A DNA stretch of 64,000 nt, taken from contig NZ_JANRMI010000004.1 in assembly GCF_029531655.1 (NCBI RefSeq), positions 372,001 to 436,000 of the forward strand, in the 5' to 3' direction. Origin of the DNA: Bdellovibrio svalbardensis. Its GTDB lineage: Bacteria > Bdellovibrionota > Bdellovibrionia > Bdellovibrionales > Bdellovibrionaceae. Made by a program: the position numbers and the translations under genes. Positions 9,090 through 17,673 of this stretch are shown here, one piece after another (the first letter of the stretch is position 1; each line of letters starts with the position of its first letter). The notes beneath the pieces are model-generated. The model was not told where the DNA came from, made no database searches, and saw only the letters and a list, made by a program, of their open reading frames with translations.

Positions 9090-9283
9090 TAGCCTTTTAC
9101 TACAACGCTAACTGCGCATGGACCTTTTTTACCTTGTCCAACTTCAAACTCAACTTTATCGCCATCTTTTGGCTGTTGGCCTTGAACTTCAGAAATATGG
9201 AAAAACAAATCAGCACCTTTATCAGGAGTGATGAAGCCAAAACCTTTTTCAGTATTGAAAAACTTAACTGTACCAGTACTCAT
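9089..9283 (-). CDS. Cold shock protein (CspA family)
   Basis: 64 residues, one cold-shock OB-fold domain. RNP1 is seen as KGFGFITP and RNP2 as DLFFHISEV; GTVKFFN opens the protein as usual. It binds single-stranded RNA and acts as an RNA chaperone in the cytoplasm. GAGGG lies 8 bases before the ATG. The 5' region carries a tandem 9-base repeat. The YaiI gene follows with overlapping codons, so the two are one transcript. Confidence 0.95.
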   Translation of the reverse strand: MSTGTVKFFNTEKGFGFITPDKGADLFFHISEVQGQQPKDGDKVEFEVGQGKKGPCAVSVVVKG

Positions 9284-9295
9284 TAAAATAACCCT

Positions 9296-9313
9296 CTTTA
9301 TGCGCTTTATGCG
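9296..9313 (-). repeat. Tandem 9-base repeat in the csp leader
   Basis: Two exact adjacent copies of CGCATAAAG (read on the minus strand) sit directly before the GAGGG ribosome binding site of the cold shock gene. Confidence 0.8.
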
Positions 9314-9559
9314 TATTTCGTGGTCTTACACTAACACATCTTTGGCAAGTTGGTGAAAAACTTCTTCTAGACCTCATTTAATGCGGGAAGTCTCGACCTG
9401 AATGGGCCCTTTCAGGCCTCCACGGGCAGATGAGGCCCCAAAAGGACGAGCTAAAGGACCCCATTCCACCCCTTCCCCCCCGCCACTGTAAAAGACTTCT
9501 ACAAAAAGCCAAAAACACTGCACTCTCACTGTAAACCTAGACCATGCTACAATTGAGGT

Positions 9560-10414
9560 ATGATTAAAGAGCTTTGGAATTCATTCCCACGTATTCTCGA
9601 ACAAAGAATTAATGCTCTTCTGGATGAGGCAGAACCGACTCCTGCGAAGGCCTTTCAGATCTACAAAGCCTGCAAAAATGAAAGCTTGTGGACCGAGTCC
9701 TTTGATAAATTCTCGAAGCATCTTGAAAACTTCTTTTCGCTTCCTAAGAGCGAACGACGCAAAAGTGTTTTGGATTCTGTCCTGGATGCCCCGATGAGTA
9801 TGGCCACTTTCGAGGGCTTTCATCTGAATTTCAGAAATGCGGCTGTCGACAACCATTCTCTTTTAAATCTTGCGAACTGGGCCCATCATTTAATGCGTCT
9901 TAGTTACAAAACCGATTGCGTGGTGATCTCGGAAGATGTCTTGGGAAAGACCCTGCACTATATCACTCACCCTCCCCTTTTTGAAAAAGCACAGGATATT
10001 GAGTTCGAAGACTTTTGCTCTGCATGGAAGAAAATAGTCTTCAAACTGTTCGGCAAAAAGTACGATGGGGAATTCAACAAGATCCTCAGCGAACTGCAAT
10101 GGCTGAATGCACAACTTAAACTGGAAGAACAAAATCCCAGCGAACGGGCTTTTGCTCCAACCATCTATCTGACTCAAACGGAAATCGATTGGACCATTGC
10201 GGTTCAGGCCGCGGCCACCGAACACCAACAAATTCCCAAATTCCCCCTCTCAAGAGGCCCTCAAAAGCCCCGTTTGATGGACTTGGAACGAACGATCCGA
10301 CTCTACAACATCGTGCAAACAACAAAAGACCCCGAGTTCATTAAACATCGGGACAACATCCGCGCCACCATCCTCGATCGATGCGCCAGCTTACTAAGAG
10401 AAAAAGCCAGCTAA
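9560..10414 (+). CDS. Cytoplasmic protein of unknown function
   Basis: 284 residues, not recognised. No signal peptide or membrane segment. It appears helical and charged, rich in K, E and L. A GAGG lies just before ATG 9560. It is convergent with the Rieske-flavoreductase gene, with only 11 bases between the stops. The ~275 bases upstream hold the divergent promoters for it and csp and show no other feature. Confidence 0.7.
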   Translation: MIKELWNSFPRILEQRINALLDEAEPTPAKAFQIYKACKNESLWTESFDKFSKHLENFFSLPKSERRKSVLDSVLDAPMSMATFEGFHLNFRNAAVDNHSLLNLANWAHHLMRLSYKTDCVVISEDVLGKTLHYITHPPLFEKAQDIEFEDFCSAWKKIVFKLFGKKYDGEFNKILSELQWLNAQLKLEEQNPSERAFAPTIYLTQTEIDWTIAVQAAATEHQQIPKFPLSRGPQKPRLMDLERTIRLYNIVQTTKDPEFIKHRDNIRATILDRCASLLREKAS

Positions 10415-10425
10415 TGTATCTGTTG

Positions 10426-11535
10426 TTATTCGAGATCGTGATGGCGTTCCGCTTTGTAAGCTTTGCGACCAGCTCGATGAATGAGGGTGTTTGGAGCATT
10501 TGTTGAAATCAGATGCTCCGAAAGCTCCGCACAGCGATCCACCAGCTCTTGCGCCGCCTCTTTCAGGGCATGGCTCCTTTGAACATAATGAACATTGTGG
10601 GCCATGTTCTCCATACTCCACCCCAAAGAGTGGGCTATATATGGAAAGGGCGGAAGATGATAGCCGAGCTCCGAGAAAAATCCCATCATATGACCCGCGA
10701 CAGACTGAACATTATCCTGTCCACCTGTGATAATAAATCCTGCAACTTTATTTCTAATGAGTTGATTGTTATGAGTTGTGATTTGATTTTGAATGCAATT
10801 CAGTCGCTCGGTCATTTTATAATAGAGCGAACTGGCAGATCCCCAACGGATTGGTGTTGCTAAAACTAAAACATCCGCCCAGTGCACCAGATCTTCATAG
10901 ACCTGATCCAACTGGTCCGTTTCGTCAATTTGCGTGATGGAACAAGGCCAAATACAGGCGTGGGCATCTTTGGAATAGAATCCTTCGCAGTGACGGAATT
11001 TCAATTCACGTAACTTCAGCAAGTGAGTATCGAAGCCCTTGGCTTTGGCGTGACGAAGAGACTCTTCCAGCAGCAACTCGGATGTTGAAACCCGCGGATA
11101 TTTTAAATCCATCACCGTCGTGGAGATTCCCGCAACTCGCAAAGGACCCGGTGCTCTTTCAGGTTTGCGCGCCAATGCCAGCGGCGGATGAGGTATTTTA
11201 TTTCGAGTTTTCAGTGGATTCAAATCCACCCATAGATGTCCCGCTTCTGTTTTCAGCGCATATGTTGGAACACGATCCGCTTCGAAACCAGGCTCGCCTT
11301 CACCGGTTTTCCAATGAAACTTGTAGTAGTGCCACGGACAAACAAGGTACTCACCTTCAAGAATTCCATTTCCCAAAGGTCCACCAACATGATTACACAC
11401 ACCAGAAATCGCACTAAACTGAGAGTCCTTAAAGATCAGTGCAATCTTGGTTTGTTGAACTTCAATTTGTTGAACAGGTTTTTGCGAGAGTTTCGCGATA
11501 GAACCGAGGTCGTGCCAGTTGTTTTGATCAGCCAT
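10426..11535 (-). CDS. Rieske [2Fe-2S] domain fused to an NADPH-dependent flavoreductase
   Basis: About 369 residues from ATG 11535 (MADQNNWHDLG); the frame is open to 11553. Residues ~5-105 form a Rieske ferredoxin domain: C47-x-H49, 16 residues, then C66-x2-H69, in CNHVGGPLG and CPWHYYKFHW, which bind a 2Fe-2S cluster. After a proline-rich linker, residues ~135-350 look like an FMN-reductase/flavodoxin-like domain (VAGISTTVMD near the start, VLATPIRWGSASSLYYKMTE, and GGQDNVQSVAGHM). This would join an NAD(P)H-FMN module to a one-electron carrier in one cytoplasmic polypeptide. The electron acceptor is unknown. The nitronate monooxygenase-like gene lies upstream on the same strand, about 75 bases away. 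Confidence 0.82.
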   Translation of the reverse strand: MADQNNWHDLGSIAKLSQKPVQQIEVQQTKIALIFKDSQFSAISGVCNHVGGPLGNGILEGEYLVCPWHYYKFHWKTGEGEPGFEADRVPTYALKTEAGHLWVDLNPLKTRNKIPHPPLALARKPERAPGPLRVAGISTTVMDLKYPRVSTSELLLEESLRHAKAKGFDTHLLKLRELKFRHCEGFYSKDAHACIWPCSITQIDETDQLDQVYEDLVHWADVLVLATPIRWGSASSLYYKMTERLNCIQNQITTHNNQLIRNKVAGFIITGGQDNVQSVAGHMMGFFSELGYHLPPFPYIAHSLGWSMENMAHNVHYVQRSHALKEAAQELVDRCAELSEHLISTNAPNTLIHRAGRKAYKAERHHDLE

Positions 11536-11559
11536 AGCAGATGATACTAGCAAGAATTC

Positions 11560-11587
11560 TGGCCAGAGTTTCGTTTCAACCTGGCCA
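11560..11587 (-). terminator. Possible weak terminator after the monooxygenase gene
   Basis: TGGCCAG and CTGGCCA form a 7-bp stem with a 14-base loop, downstream of the minus-strand gene ending at 11612. The T tract is poor, so it may simply be a hairpin. Confidence 0.3.
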
Positions 11588-11611
11588 TCTTCTTTTGTGA
11601 TCTAACACCTA

Positions 11612-13090
11612 CTAAAGAGTCGCGATCGCAATAGGCTCTGTGACCTTGATCGCGGGCGCTTCCAAAGATAGCAAATAGCTAATAACATCTTTGGCACTGT
11701 AAGAGGTCTGACCAGGTTTGATCATACGTGCGATGTTATTCAAGTCATCACCCGCCGTCAAAAGTGGCATCTCTTCAGCTCCACCCGCCTGGATTTGTCC
11801 CATGCCGATATCAGCCATCAAAGCATTGCAAAGACATTTTCTGCCCACAGTGTCTTCTTCAAGACCACCTTTTTTGACATAGTCCTTAACAGGCTCAGCA
11901 GGACAACGTTGCCCCACCGTTCCGTCTTCTTTTTTATAAGCATGACGAAGATAACCCAAATCGCAAATGCGTTTACGGGAAAGATAAAGGGCCTCTTCAG
12001 AAATTGTTCCCGGCAGACGCGCAGCTTTAAAAGGGAAATTTGTCGGTGACGAACGAGGATCTGTGAAAATCCAACCACCAGCTGGTGCCGGCTTCGTCAA
12101 AATATCATGAATAGCGCTCTTACGATGTGCTTCTTTGACACCCGACTCATCAGAGAAGGCAAACAAAGTTCCAACTTGCACACCATGCGCACCCATCGCG
12201 CGCACCTCTGCAAGTTTTTCCGGAGTCGCATAATAACCCGCCATCCAGAATGGCAATTCTAAAGCAACCATGTCTTCAAGTGAAACTTCGTCGCGAACTC
12301 CATAAACAGGTTCACCCTGTTCATTGAGCTTCATCGGTCCACGCGGAGGTGCATTGTGACCACCCGCCAAAGGACCTTCGACAACGAAGCCATCCACTCG
12401 GCCCGTTGATTTTTTCTTCAAGTTCGCCGCCAAAACAGCTGACGAAACAATGGGGAAGAAGAACGGTCTCTTCAAAGGAACCAAAGACGTTTCTTCCATA
12501 ACTTCTTGAGGATCAAAGTAAGTGATTTCGTCTTCGCCGCCAGCCACAGAAATTTTCAAACTGGCTTTTTTGTTTTCACTGAAAAGATCCAGGACTCCTG
12601 GTATTTCACGAGGAATTCCAGCGCCCATAATCACATAGTCCACTCCCGCAAGCATTGCTCCATAAAGACAAGCCATGTTGGGAAGTTGAACTTTTTCAAG
12701 AAGGTTCAAACCGATAACGCCTTGATGTCCTTCACGAGCCAGCCAAACCTCAACAAAGCACGCGACAACAGTGAGCTGTAAGAGCGCTTTTGAAGATTCA
12801 ATATTGTATAGAGGTGCTCTTTTGTAAGCCTGAGTTGCAGGACGACCACCTTCGATATAATAAGTCTCAAGAATTTTTTGTACGATGCTTTGTGAAGGAA
12901 AGGCCTTGAGTCCTCTGCGGACGTGTCCATCTAAGTCACCATCTTGCAACCGGCGCACGAGAACTGAATTGATGGCAGTTCCGGAGATGACTCCGAGCTG
13001 GCCCGTTTGTGAAACAGTTTTAGCAAGTTTCCAGTCGGAAACCGCGATTCCCATTCCACCTTGAATAATAATTGGATGACTATATTTCAT
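11612..13090 (-). CDS. Nitronate monooxygenase-like flavoprotein (NPD family)
   Basis: 492 residues, longer than the ~330-400 of classical 2-nitropropane dioxygenase/nitronate monooxygenases. The FMN TIM barrel is seen: PIIIQGGMGIAVS at the start, GVIGLNLL, DYVIMGAGIP, FVVEGPLAGGHNAPPRGP with the family histidine, and GAHGVQVGTLFAFSDES for phosphate binding. A C-terminal extension carries a cysteine cluster (GQRCPAEP and GRKCLCNALMADIG). The family also includes FabK-like and PfaD-like enoyl reductases, so the substrate is not certain. Cytoplasmic. It may form a redox unit with the Rieske-flavoreductase downstream. Confidence 0.87.
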   Translation of the reverse strand: MKYSHPIIIQGGMGIAVSDWKLAKTVSQTGQLGVISGTAINSVLVRRLQDGDLDGHVRRGLKAFPSQSIVQKILETYYIEGGRPATQAYKRAPLYNIESSKALLQLTVVACFVEVWLAREGHQGVIGLNLLEKVQLPNMACLYGAMLAGVDYVIMGAGIPREIPGVLDLFSENKKASLKISVAGGEDEITYFDPQEVMEETSLVPLKRPFFFPIVSSAVLAANLKKKSTGRVDGFVVEGPLAGGHNAPPRGPMKLNEQGEPVYGVRDEVSLEDMVALELPFWMAGYYATPEKLAEVRAMGAHGVQVGTLFAFSDESGVKEAHRKSAIHDILTKPAPAGGWIFTDPRSSPTNFPFKAARLPGTISEEALYLSRKRICDLGYLRHAYKKEDGTVGQRCPAEPVKDYVKKGGLEEDTVGRKCLCNALMADIGMGQIQAGGAEEMPLLTAGDDLNNIARMIKPGQTSYSAKDVISYLLSLEAPAIKVTEPIAIATL

Positions 13091-13137
13091 GTTTGTAACC
13101 TATCGGGGTCCAAAGTATGTCTCAATACTTACCTTAG

Positions 13138-13329
13138 TTGCGCGATGAGTCTTTTGGGCAATATTCGCAAGTTTCTCCTCAAATGGAGCCTAAAGCCTTG
13201 CGGGTCCCAAAGGGAGAAGTGGAATCCTCACAAAAACAAACAAGCTTCGAATTATTCGGTGTACGAATGATTCTCGCCAATGGAAAAAGGCCTTCTTCCG
13301 AAAGCCTTATTCAAAAACTGAAACTGTAG
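13138..13329 (+). other. Doubtful small ORF
   Basis: A 63-codon frame from TTG in a 260-base gap; an inner ATG at 13183 is also possible. Codon choice looks plausible and the end (VRMILANGKRP..., L-rich tail) faintly resembles short IS66-type accessory proteins. There is no RBS and no other IS trace, so I do not call it a gene. Confidence 0.2.
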
Positions 13330-13350
13330 TTACTCAAAGGAAAAATGTAT

Positions 13351-13992
13351 CTACCGATGCGCTCTTGCCACGATTTCTACTGAACATTGAACTCTATAGC
13401 GTGAATCCGGTGCCGCTGCTGCTGATGCAGAGCAGATTTGGTATTCTTCCTTCGGCCCCATAATCACATAACGTCGGCGTGTCTTTGTGTGATGATCATT
13501 CACGACACCACGAGAAGAGATATCACAAGAAACTCCATATTCACTACGGCATGATGAAACTGCATCAGACTCTGCTCTGGCAATTGAAGTCGCTCGGCAA
13601 GTCTCTTCATTGCTTTTTCTTTCGTCATATTCTCCTCGCCCGAAGATCGTGGAAATATAAGTTGGATATTGCACGATATGTCTTGCGACCACTGAACAAT
13701 ACGCCAAACCTTGCGCCTGGCTGTTGCATGAGCTGATCACGTCATAGGCTTGTTGATCGGCGCGGTAATTTGCCTGAGACAGACAGTCTGAATCATCCAT
13801 CCCTACTGCTTTCACTGTTCTGTGCGATTCTGCATTCAGCGCATTCGCACAGCGTTTTTCTAAATCTCGCTTTTGCTCATCAGTGAGCCCATCACCACGG
13901 CCCATTTCGCCCCCGCGACAAGCTGAGCTCAACTGAGCATGTGCAGATTGAACACTAACGATAAGCAAACAACACAAAATAAGACTTTTCAT
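13351..13992 (-). CDS. Cysteine-rich exported protein of unknown function
   Basis: 213 residues from ATG 13992 (MKSLILCCLL), preceded closely by GGGGGAG; the frame extends to 14037 without support. The signal peptide ends at SAHA. The mature part has ten cysteines, an even number that suits disulfide bonding in the periplasm or outside. Not recognised. It sits downstream of the lipoprotein gene but beyond that gene's terminator, so it is probably a separate transcript. Confidence 0.7.
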   Translation of the reverse strand: MKSLILCCLLIVSVQSAHAQLSSACRGGEMGRGDGLTDEQKRDLEKRCANALNAESHRTVKAVGMDDSDCLSQANYRADQQAYDVISSCNSQAQGLAYCSVVARHIVQYPTYISTIFGRGEYDERKSNEETCRATSIARAESDAVSSCRSEYGVSCDISSRGVVNDHHTKTRRRYVIMGPKEEYQICSASAAAAPDSRYRVQCSVEIVARAHR

Positions 13993-14112
13993 AACTCCCC
14001 CCAGAGTTTGTGGTGCATAAAGACACCTGATAAGCACCTGGAAAGGGACTCTACAAAAAGCAGACCAAGTTATGAATCTAATGCGATAGATAAGCGTTTG
14101 TTATGAAAGACC

Positions 14113-14144
14113 AAGGCGCTTCGTTTTTGCTAGCGAAGCGCCTT
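14113..14144 (-). terminator. Terminator after the Ser-rich lipoprotein gene
   Basis: Perfect 11-bp stem AAGGCGCTTCG / CGAAGCGCCTT around a 10-base loop, lying between two minus-strand genes. The trailing T run on the minus strand is short. Confidence 0.65.
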
Positions 14145-14180
14145 TATCTGGAATTATGACTAGGAAAATGATCGTATGAA

Positions 14181-15209
14181 CTATCGTTTCATGTTTGCCA
14201 AGAAAGAACCCAACAGAGTCGACACGACTGAAGAAACTGTGCTTGCGGTGGAGGATGATGTATTTGCGGAAGCTGATGAATTAATGCCCGCAAATAAACT
14301 TTGTGCCAAAGTACCCAGAATAGCTGACGATCCACCAGAAGAAGCGACCACGGAGCTCAATCCAGAATTTGATCCTGACGTAAAGGCACCAATTAGACTC
14401 GCCAAAGTTGTAGAAGAATTATTGTTTGCGCCCAAGGAACCAATCAATGAGGTCATGCCTGAAAGAGATCCCGAACCCAGGCTATTCATAATCGTCGACA
14501 GCACTGGAGATGAATTTCCCAAGGAACCCAAGCCCAAGACGGATCCTGAAGCCAGACTTTGCACCACAGTGGTTAAACTGCTGACATCAAAGTCTTTACC
14601 ACCCAGTCGTCCGAGCAAAGAGCTGATCAAAGCACTGGCAACTGGCGATTGAGCTGCTGGAGCCACACCGGCTGTACCCAAATTGCCGAATAAAGAGCTG
14701 GCGACTTTCTTAATAAGATCCGTCGACACTTCAGTTTGGGATTGATTCACCAAAGATCCCAGCGCACTGTCCCCGATCAACGAAAGAAGACCGGATTTGC
14801 TGGTGAGGTCGGAAAGCTGCAAACTGCCAACGCCCAAGCTTGCCCCCTGAATAAGGACCGGAATAATAGAAGCTAAGTTATTGCTACCAGTAAGATTCGC
14901 TGACGACAATGCCATTGCGGCGCTGGAAACGATCGTATTGATCTGTGCGGAATTCAAATTCAAGCTGCCTAAAGAAATTTTCTGACTGCCCCCGGCACTA
15001 CTCACGGCCGCTTGACTCTTCAAGTCTGCTTCTAAGCTACTGAGCATTTTCTGTGCCTCAGATTGCTGCGCGACTGGAGCGACCGGAGCAGCCTGAGCCG
15101 ACTGCGATGAAGAGGTGCCTGTTGCCGGGCTGGTTGTTTGAAGTTGATTGCCGCATCCTGCGAGAAGTCCGACTGCTAGCAAAGGTAGAATCAGATTTTT
15201 TCTTTTCAT
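14181..15209 (-). CDS. Serine-rich lipoprotein of unknown function
   Basis: 342 residues. The signal peptide ends in the lipobox LLAGC with lipidated C19, so the protein is membrane-anchored. A disordered Gln/Ala/Pro/Ser stretch (20-55) is followed by a low-complexity, Ser/Gly/Leu-rich body with repeated patterns of the type SLLG, SLGSG and SLIG, perhaps forming repeated short helices or a spacer. Not recognised. The long antisense frame across its 3' half is a by-product of this composition. Confidence 0.75.
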   Translation of the reverse strand: MKRKNLILPLLAVGLLAGCGNQLQTTSPATGTSSSQSAQAAPVAPVAQQSEAQKMLSSLEADLKSQAAVSSAGGSQKISLGSLNLNSAQINTIVSSAAMALSSANLTGSNNLASIIPVLIQGASLGVGSLQLSDLTSKSGLLSLIGDSALGSLVNQSQTEVSTDLIKKVASSLFGNLGTAGVAPAAQSPVASALISSLLGRLGGKDFDVSSLTTVVQSLASGSVLGLGSLGNSSPVLSTIMNSLGSGSLSGMTSLIGSLGANNNSSTTLASLIGAFTSGSNSGLSSVVASSGGSSAILGTLAQSLFAGINSSASANTSSSTASTVSSVVSTLLGSFLANMKR

Positions 15210-15591
15210 GGTTCCTCCAAATTGAAATCCATGAACAGATTAAAACTAATTTTTAAAAATAAATATGGGGCAAAAAAATGAAGAACGTTAAGGTCATCGC
15301 GCTTGTTAAGAGAAGCGACAGATTGTTTTAAAATTTTGTCCAGTTCCTTCGCACATTTTTTTAGATATCATAATAATGAATTCTGTTTAGACAATTCCTT
15401 TTAGAATTCACGGAAATTCAGCGAGAACACACTTTAAACTTAGACAAAAAGCCATAAAGAAATTTTCTCAAAATAGAACAATGTCGTAAAACAATGCTTC
15501 TCTTCTTTTACTAGGTTCTCTGACAACTATTTCAAAAGCCTTGTAACCTTCCGACAACCTTCATCGAAAGTAAGAGTTGATGGAGGACTTT
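15210..15591. other. AT-rich intergenic region
   Basis: This 380-base region lies between the divergent lipoprotein and msrA genes and must hold both promoters. It is AT-rich with several A and T runs. I could not fix promoter boxes, and I see no RNA gene or hairpin of note. Confidence 0.4.
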
Positions 15592-16164
15592 ATGACTTAT
15601 CTTAATCGCTTCAAAGCACTCACTCTTCTAGGCCTAATCTTTATGGGGCTCCACACTCATGCGAGCACATCATCACAAACAGCGATTCTGGCTGGTGGTT
15701 GCTTTTGGGGCATGGAGGAGGTTTATCGCACCATCCCCGGTGTTTTAAAAACGGAAGTGGGATACACCGGTGGAGCGGTCGTCAATCCCACATATGAGCA
15801 GGTCAGCCGCGGCGGTACGGGACATGCCGAATCGCTTCGAGTGGAGTTTGATCCTAAAAAAATCAGCTACCAGGAGATATTAAAGATCTTCTTCCGCATG
15901 CACGACCCCACTTCGCTCAATCGGCAAGGCAATGATATCGGCACGCAATACCGCTCTGAAATCTTCTATTTAAATTCCGCTCAAAAGGAAGACGCTGAAA
16001 AAGTGATCTATCTGGTGAATCAGGCGAAAAAATGGCCTTCTCCGGTTGTTACAAAGCTTGAGCCTGCGAAGAAGTTCTATCCTGCCGAGGAGTATCATCA
16101 GAAGTATCTGGTGAAAAATCCCCATGGCTATAATGATCACTATCTGAGAGATTTCAAATTCTAG
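15592..16164 (+). CDS. msrA: Exported peptide-methionine (S)-S-oxide reductase
   Basis: 190 residues from ATG 15592, with GGAGG five bases upstream; the frame is open to TTG 15577. MsrA reduces methionine-S-sulfoxide in proteins. The catalytic cysteine is C37 in GGCFWGMEE; VGYTGG, GHAESLRVEFDP, FFRMHDPTSLNRQGNDIGTQYRS and EEYHQKYL are family marks. A signal peptide (residues 1-24, ending THA) precedes the domain, so this copy should work in the periplasm and protect exported proteins. No MsrB is fused or adjacent. No resolving-cysteine motif is obvious near the C-terminus. Confidence 0.93.
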   Translation: MTYLNRFKALTLLGLIFMGLHTHASTSSQTAILAGGCFWGMEEVYRTIPGVLKTEVGYTGGAVVNPTYEQVSRGGTGHAESLRVEFDPKKISYQEILKIFFRMHDPTSLNRQGNDIGTQYRSEIFYLNSAQKEDAEKVIYLVNQAKKWPSPVVTKLEPAKKFYPAEEYHQKYLVKNPHGYNDHYLRDFKF

Positions 16165-16275
16165 AAGTGCCAGATTAAAATATACTTTGAAACGATCAAT
16201 TCGCGACGCGACCAACGACTAAAGGAAGCATCCCAGACTCTATGAAGGCGAAAATATTTCGGCTTAGATAGGGGG

Positions 16276-17670
16276 ATGCTTCACAAGTTCCAGATGTACA
16301 CTGAGCAGAATAGATCGATTTTGATTATCAAATCAGAATCAGTAAATCTATCTGCGGCGGAAGCCTTCATCGTCAAGCGTGAATGGAATGTGCGGAGCTG
16401 CACCAATCTGAATGAAGCCATCTTATTCATTGTCAGCGAACGGCCCCAGTTTATATTTGTCAGCGTAGATCATCCCAACAAGAATATTATCGCCTTCATC
16501 AAACTGCTTCTTCAAACTTTTCCTGAAAGAGTCATCGTCTTTGGCGAAAAGCCGCACTCATTAACCTATCATCACTTCAATGAGACCGGTTGCCGCTACA
16601 ATATTTACCCGCCCGTCACGGGGCCGGCAATGGAACGAGTTTTGTTGAGCTACTATAAAAATCAATTGGGTGCCAACCCAACGAAGGTGCAATCAGTTCC
16701 TCTGACTTTTAAATACAACAAGATTCAAAAGAACGAAGCCTGGGTCTACAAAAACCCGCAGACCAAAAAATCTGACGATGTCATTTTAACCCTCGCCAAA
16801 GCCAGCGAGATGTTTGCCGTTGTTGATGAGGCTCCGCTCGGCAAAGTGAAATTTGCAGTTTCTGAAGCCCCCTCCCAAGGGACTGTCACAGCAACTTCAC
16901 CTGAAGTTTTAAACGGCACTGTTAAGAACAATACAGAAACAAACCCTCTTGGCAAAAAGCGCGAGCCGCTGAACGATAGCGCTCCGGCTCATGAATCCCT
17001 TATCTCCCGTGCCGCCCAGGAAGCTTTACAGAAAACAGTCCTTAAAACCAACAGTCAAAAAATTGAAGAGATTAAGATCTCTTCAGATATGTCCTGCATT
17101 CTTGTGCAATCGACACGCTTTTCGGGCTATTTGGTTGCAGCCTTGGGGGACAATCGAGAAGTCGATGGAGTTTTCATTCAAGCCCTGCGCAAAAGAATCT
17201 TCGCTTTTTTAAAGGCCAACGGAGAGAAGGTCAATGAGGCTGACGACCCTCTGCGCATTGTAGTCCAAAAAGTGAACTTCAAGAACTGGGCAGAAAATAA
17301 AGCGGAGTTCCTTCGCAAATCTGTTCACAAGGAAGAAGAGGTTTCTATTGCCTTCTTCCCTCGTCAACACATCCGCCTGCATTTTGAAGAATCCGCAGAT
17401 GAAAAAATGGCGAAGGTTAAAATGACCGAAATCAAACCTGATGTCCCTGTTGAGTTCGATCTGTATATTCATCTTGAAGAAAATGACAGATACATTCGCT
17501 ACACCAAAAAAGGCGCCAAGTTTTTAGCAACACAGAAAAAACGACTCGAAGCCCAGGGTCTTAAATACATGCATGTATTCAAGACCGACATCCCGGAATT
17601 CAACAAATACCGTGCACAGAATTTCCTGAATGAAACCATTGAACAGTATCACTCAGCGGTTGAAGCATAA
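16276..17670 (+). CDS. Receiver-like protein with a C-terminal signalling module
   Basis: 464 residues, cytoplasmic. Residues ~13-130 look like a degenerate receiver fold (SILIIKSES, FIFVSVDHPN, RVIVFGEK): the usual acidic pocket and phospho-acceptor aspartate are not evident. A low-complexity linker (~180-240) and a middle domain follow (~255-370). The last 75 residues (FDLYIHLEENDRYIRYTKKG, then LKYMHVFKTDIPEFNKY) match in pattern a module found before the HD-GYP-like domain of the protein at 24813, but here no HD domain follows. The G-rich RBS (GGGGG, 16271-16275) is very close to the ATG. Role probably regulatory; not established. Confidence 0.7.
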   Translation: MLHKFQMYTEQNRSILIIKSESVNLSAAEAFIVKREWNVRSCTNLNEAILFIVSERPQFIFVSVDHPNKNIIAFIKLLLQTFPERVIVFGEKPHSLTYHHFNETGCRYNIYPPVTGPAMERVLLSYYKNQLGANPTKVQSVPLTFKYNKIQKNEAWVYKNPQTKKSDDVILTLAKASEMFAVVDEAPLGKVKFAVSEAPSQGTVTATSPEVLNGTVKNNTETNPLGKKREPLNDSAPAHESLISRAAQEALQKTVLKTNSQKIEEIKISSDMSCILVQSTRFSGYLVAALGDNREVDGVFIQALRKRIFAFLKANGEKVNEADDPLRIVVQKVNFKNWAENKAEFLRKSVHKEEEVSIAFFPRQHIRLHFEESADEKMAKVKMTEIKPDVPVEFDLYIHLEENDRYIRYTKKGAKFLATQKKRLEAQGLKYMHVFKTDIPEFNKYRAQNFLNETIEQYHSAVEA

Positions 17671-17673
17671 ATC

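Noticed and set aside
9395-9425. Hairpin with CCTGAA and TTCAGG in the csp upstream region
   Set aside because: Short stem with no T run and no clear link to a gene end.
14176-14652. 158-codon plus-strand frame across the Ser-rich lipoprotein gene
   Set aside because: It is acidic and rich in Glu, Pro and Asp only because it is the complement of Ser/Leu/Gly codons; the minus-strand gene has a signal peptide and lipobox.
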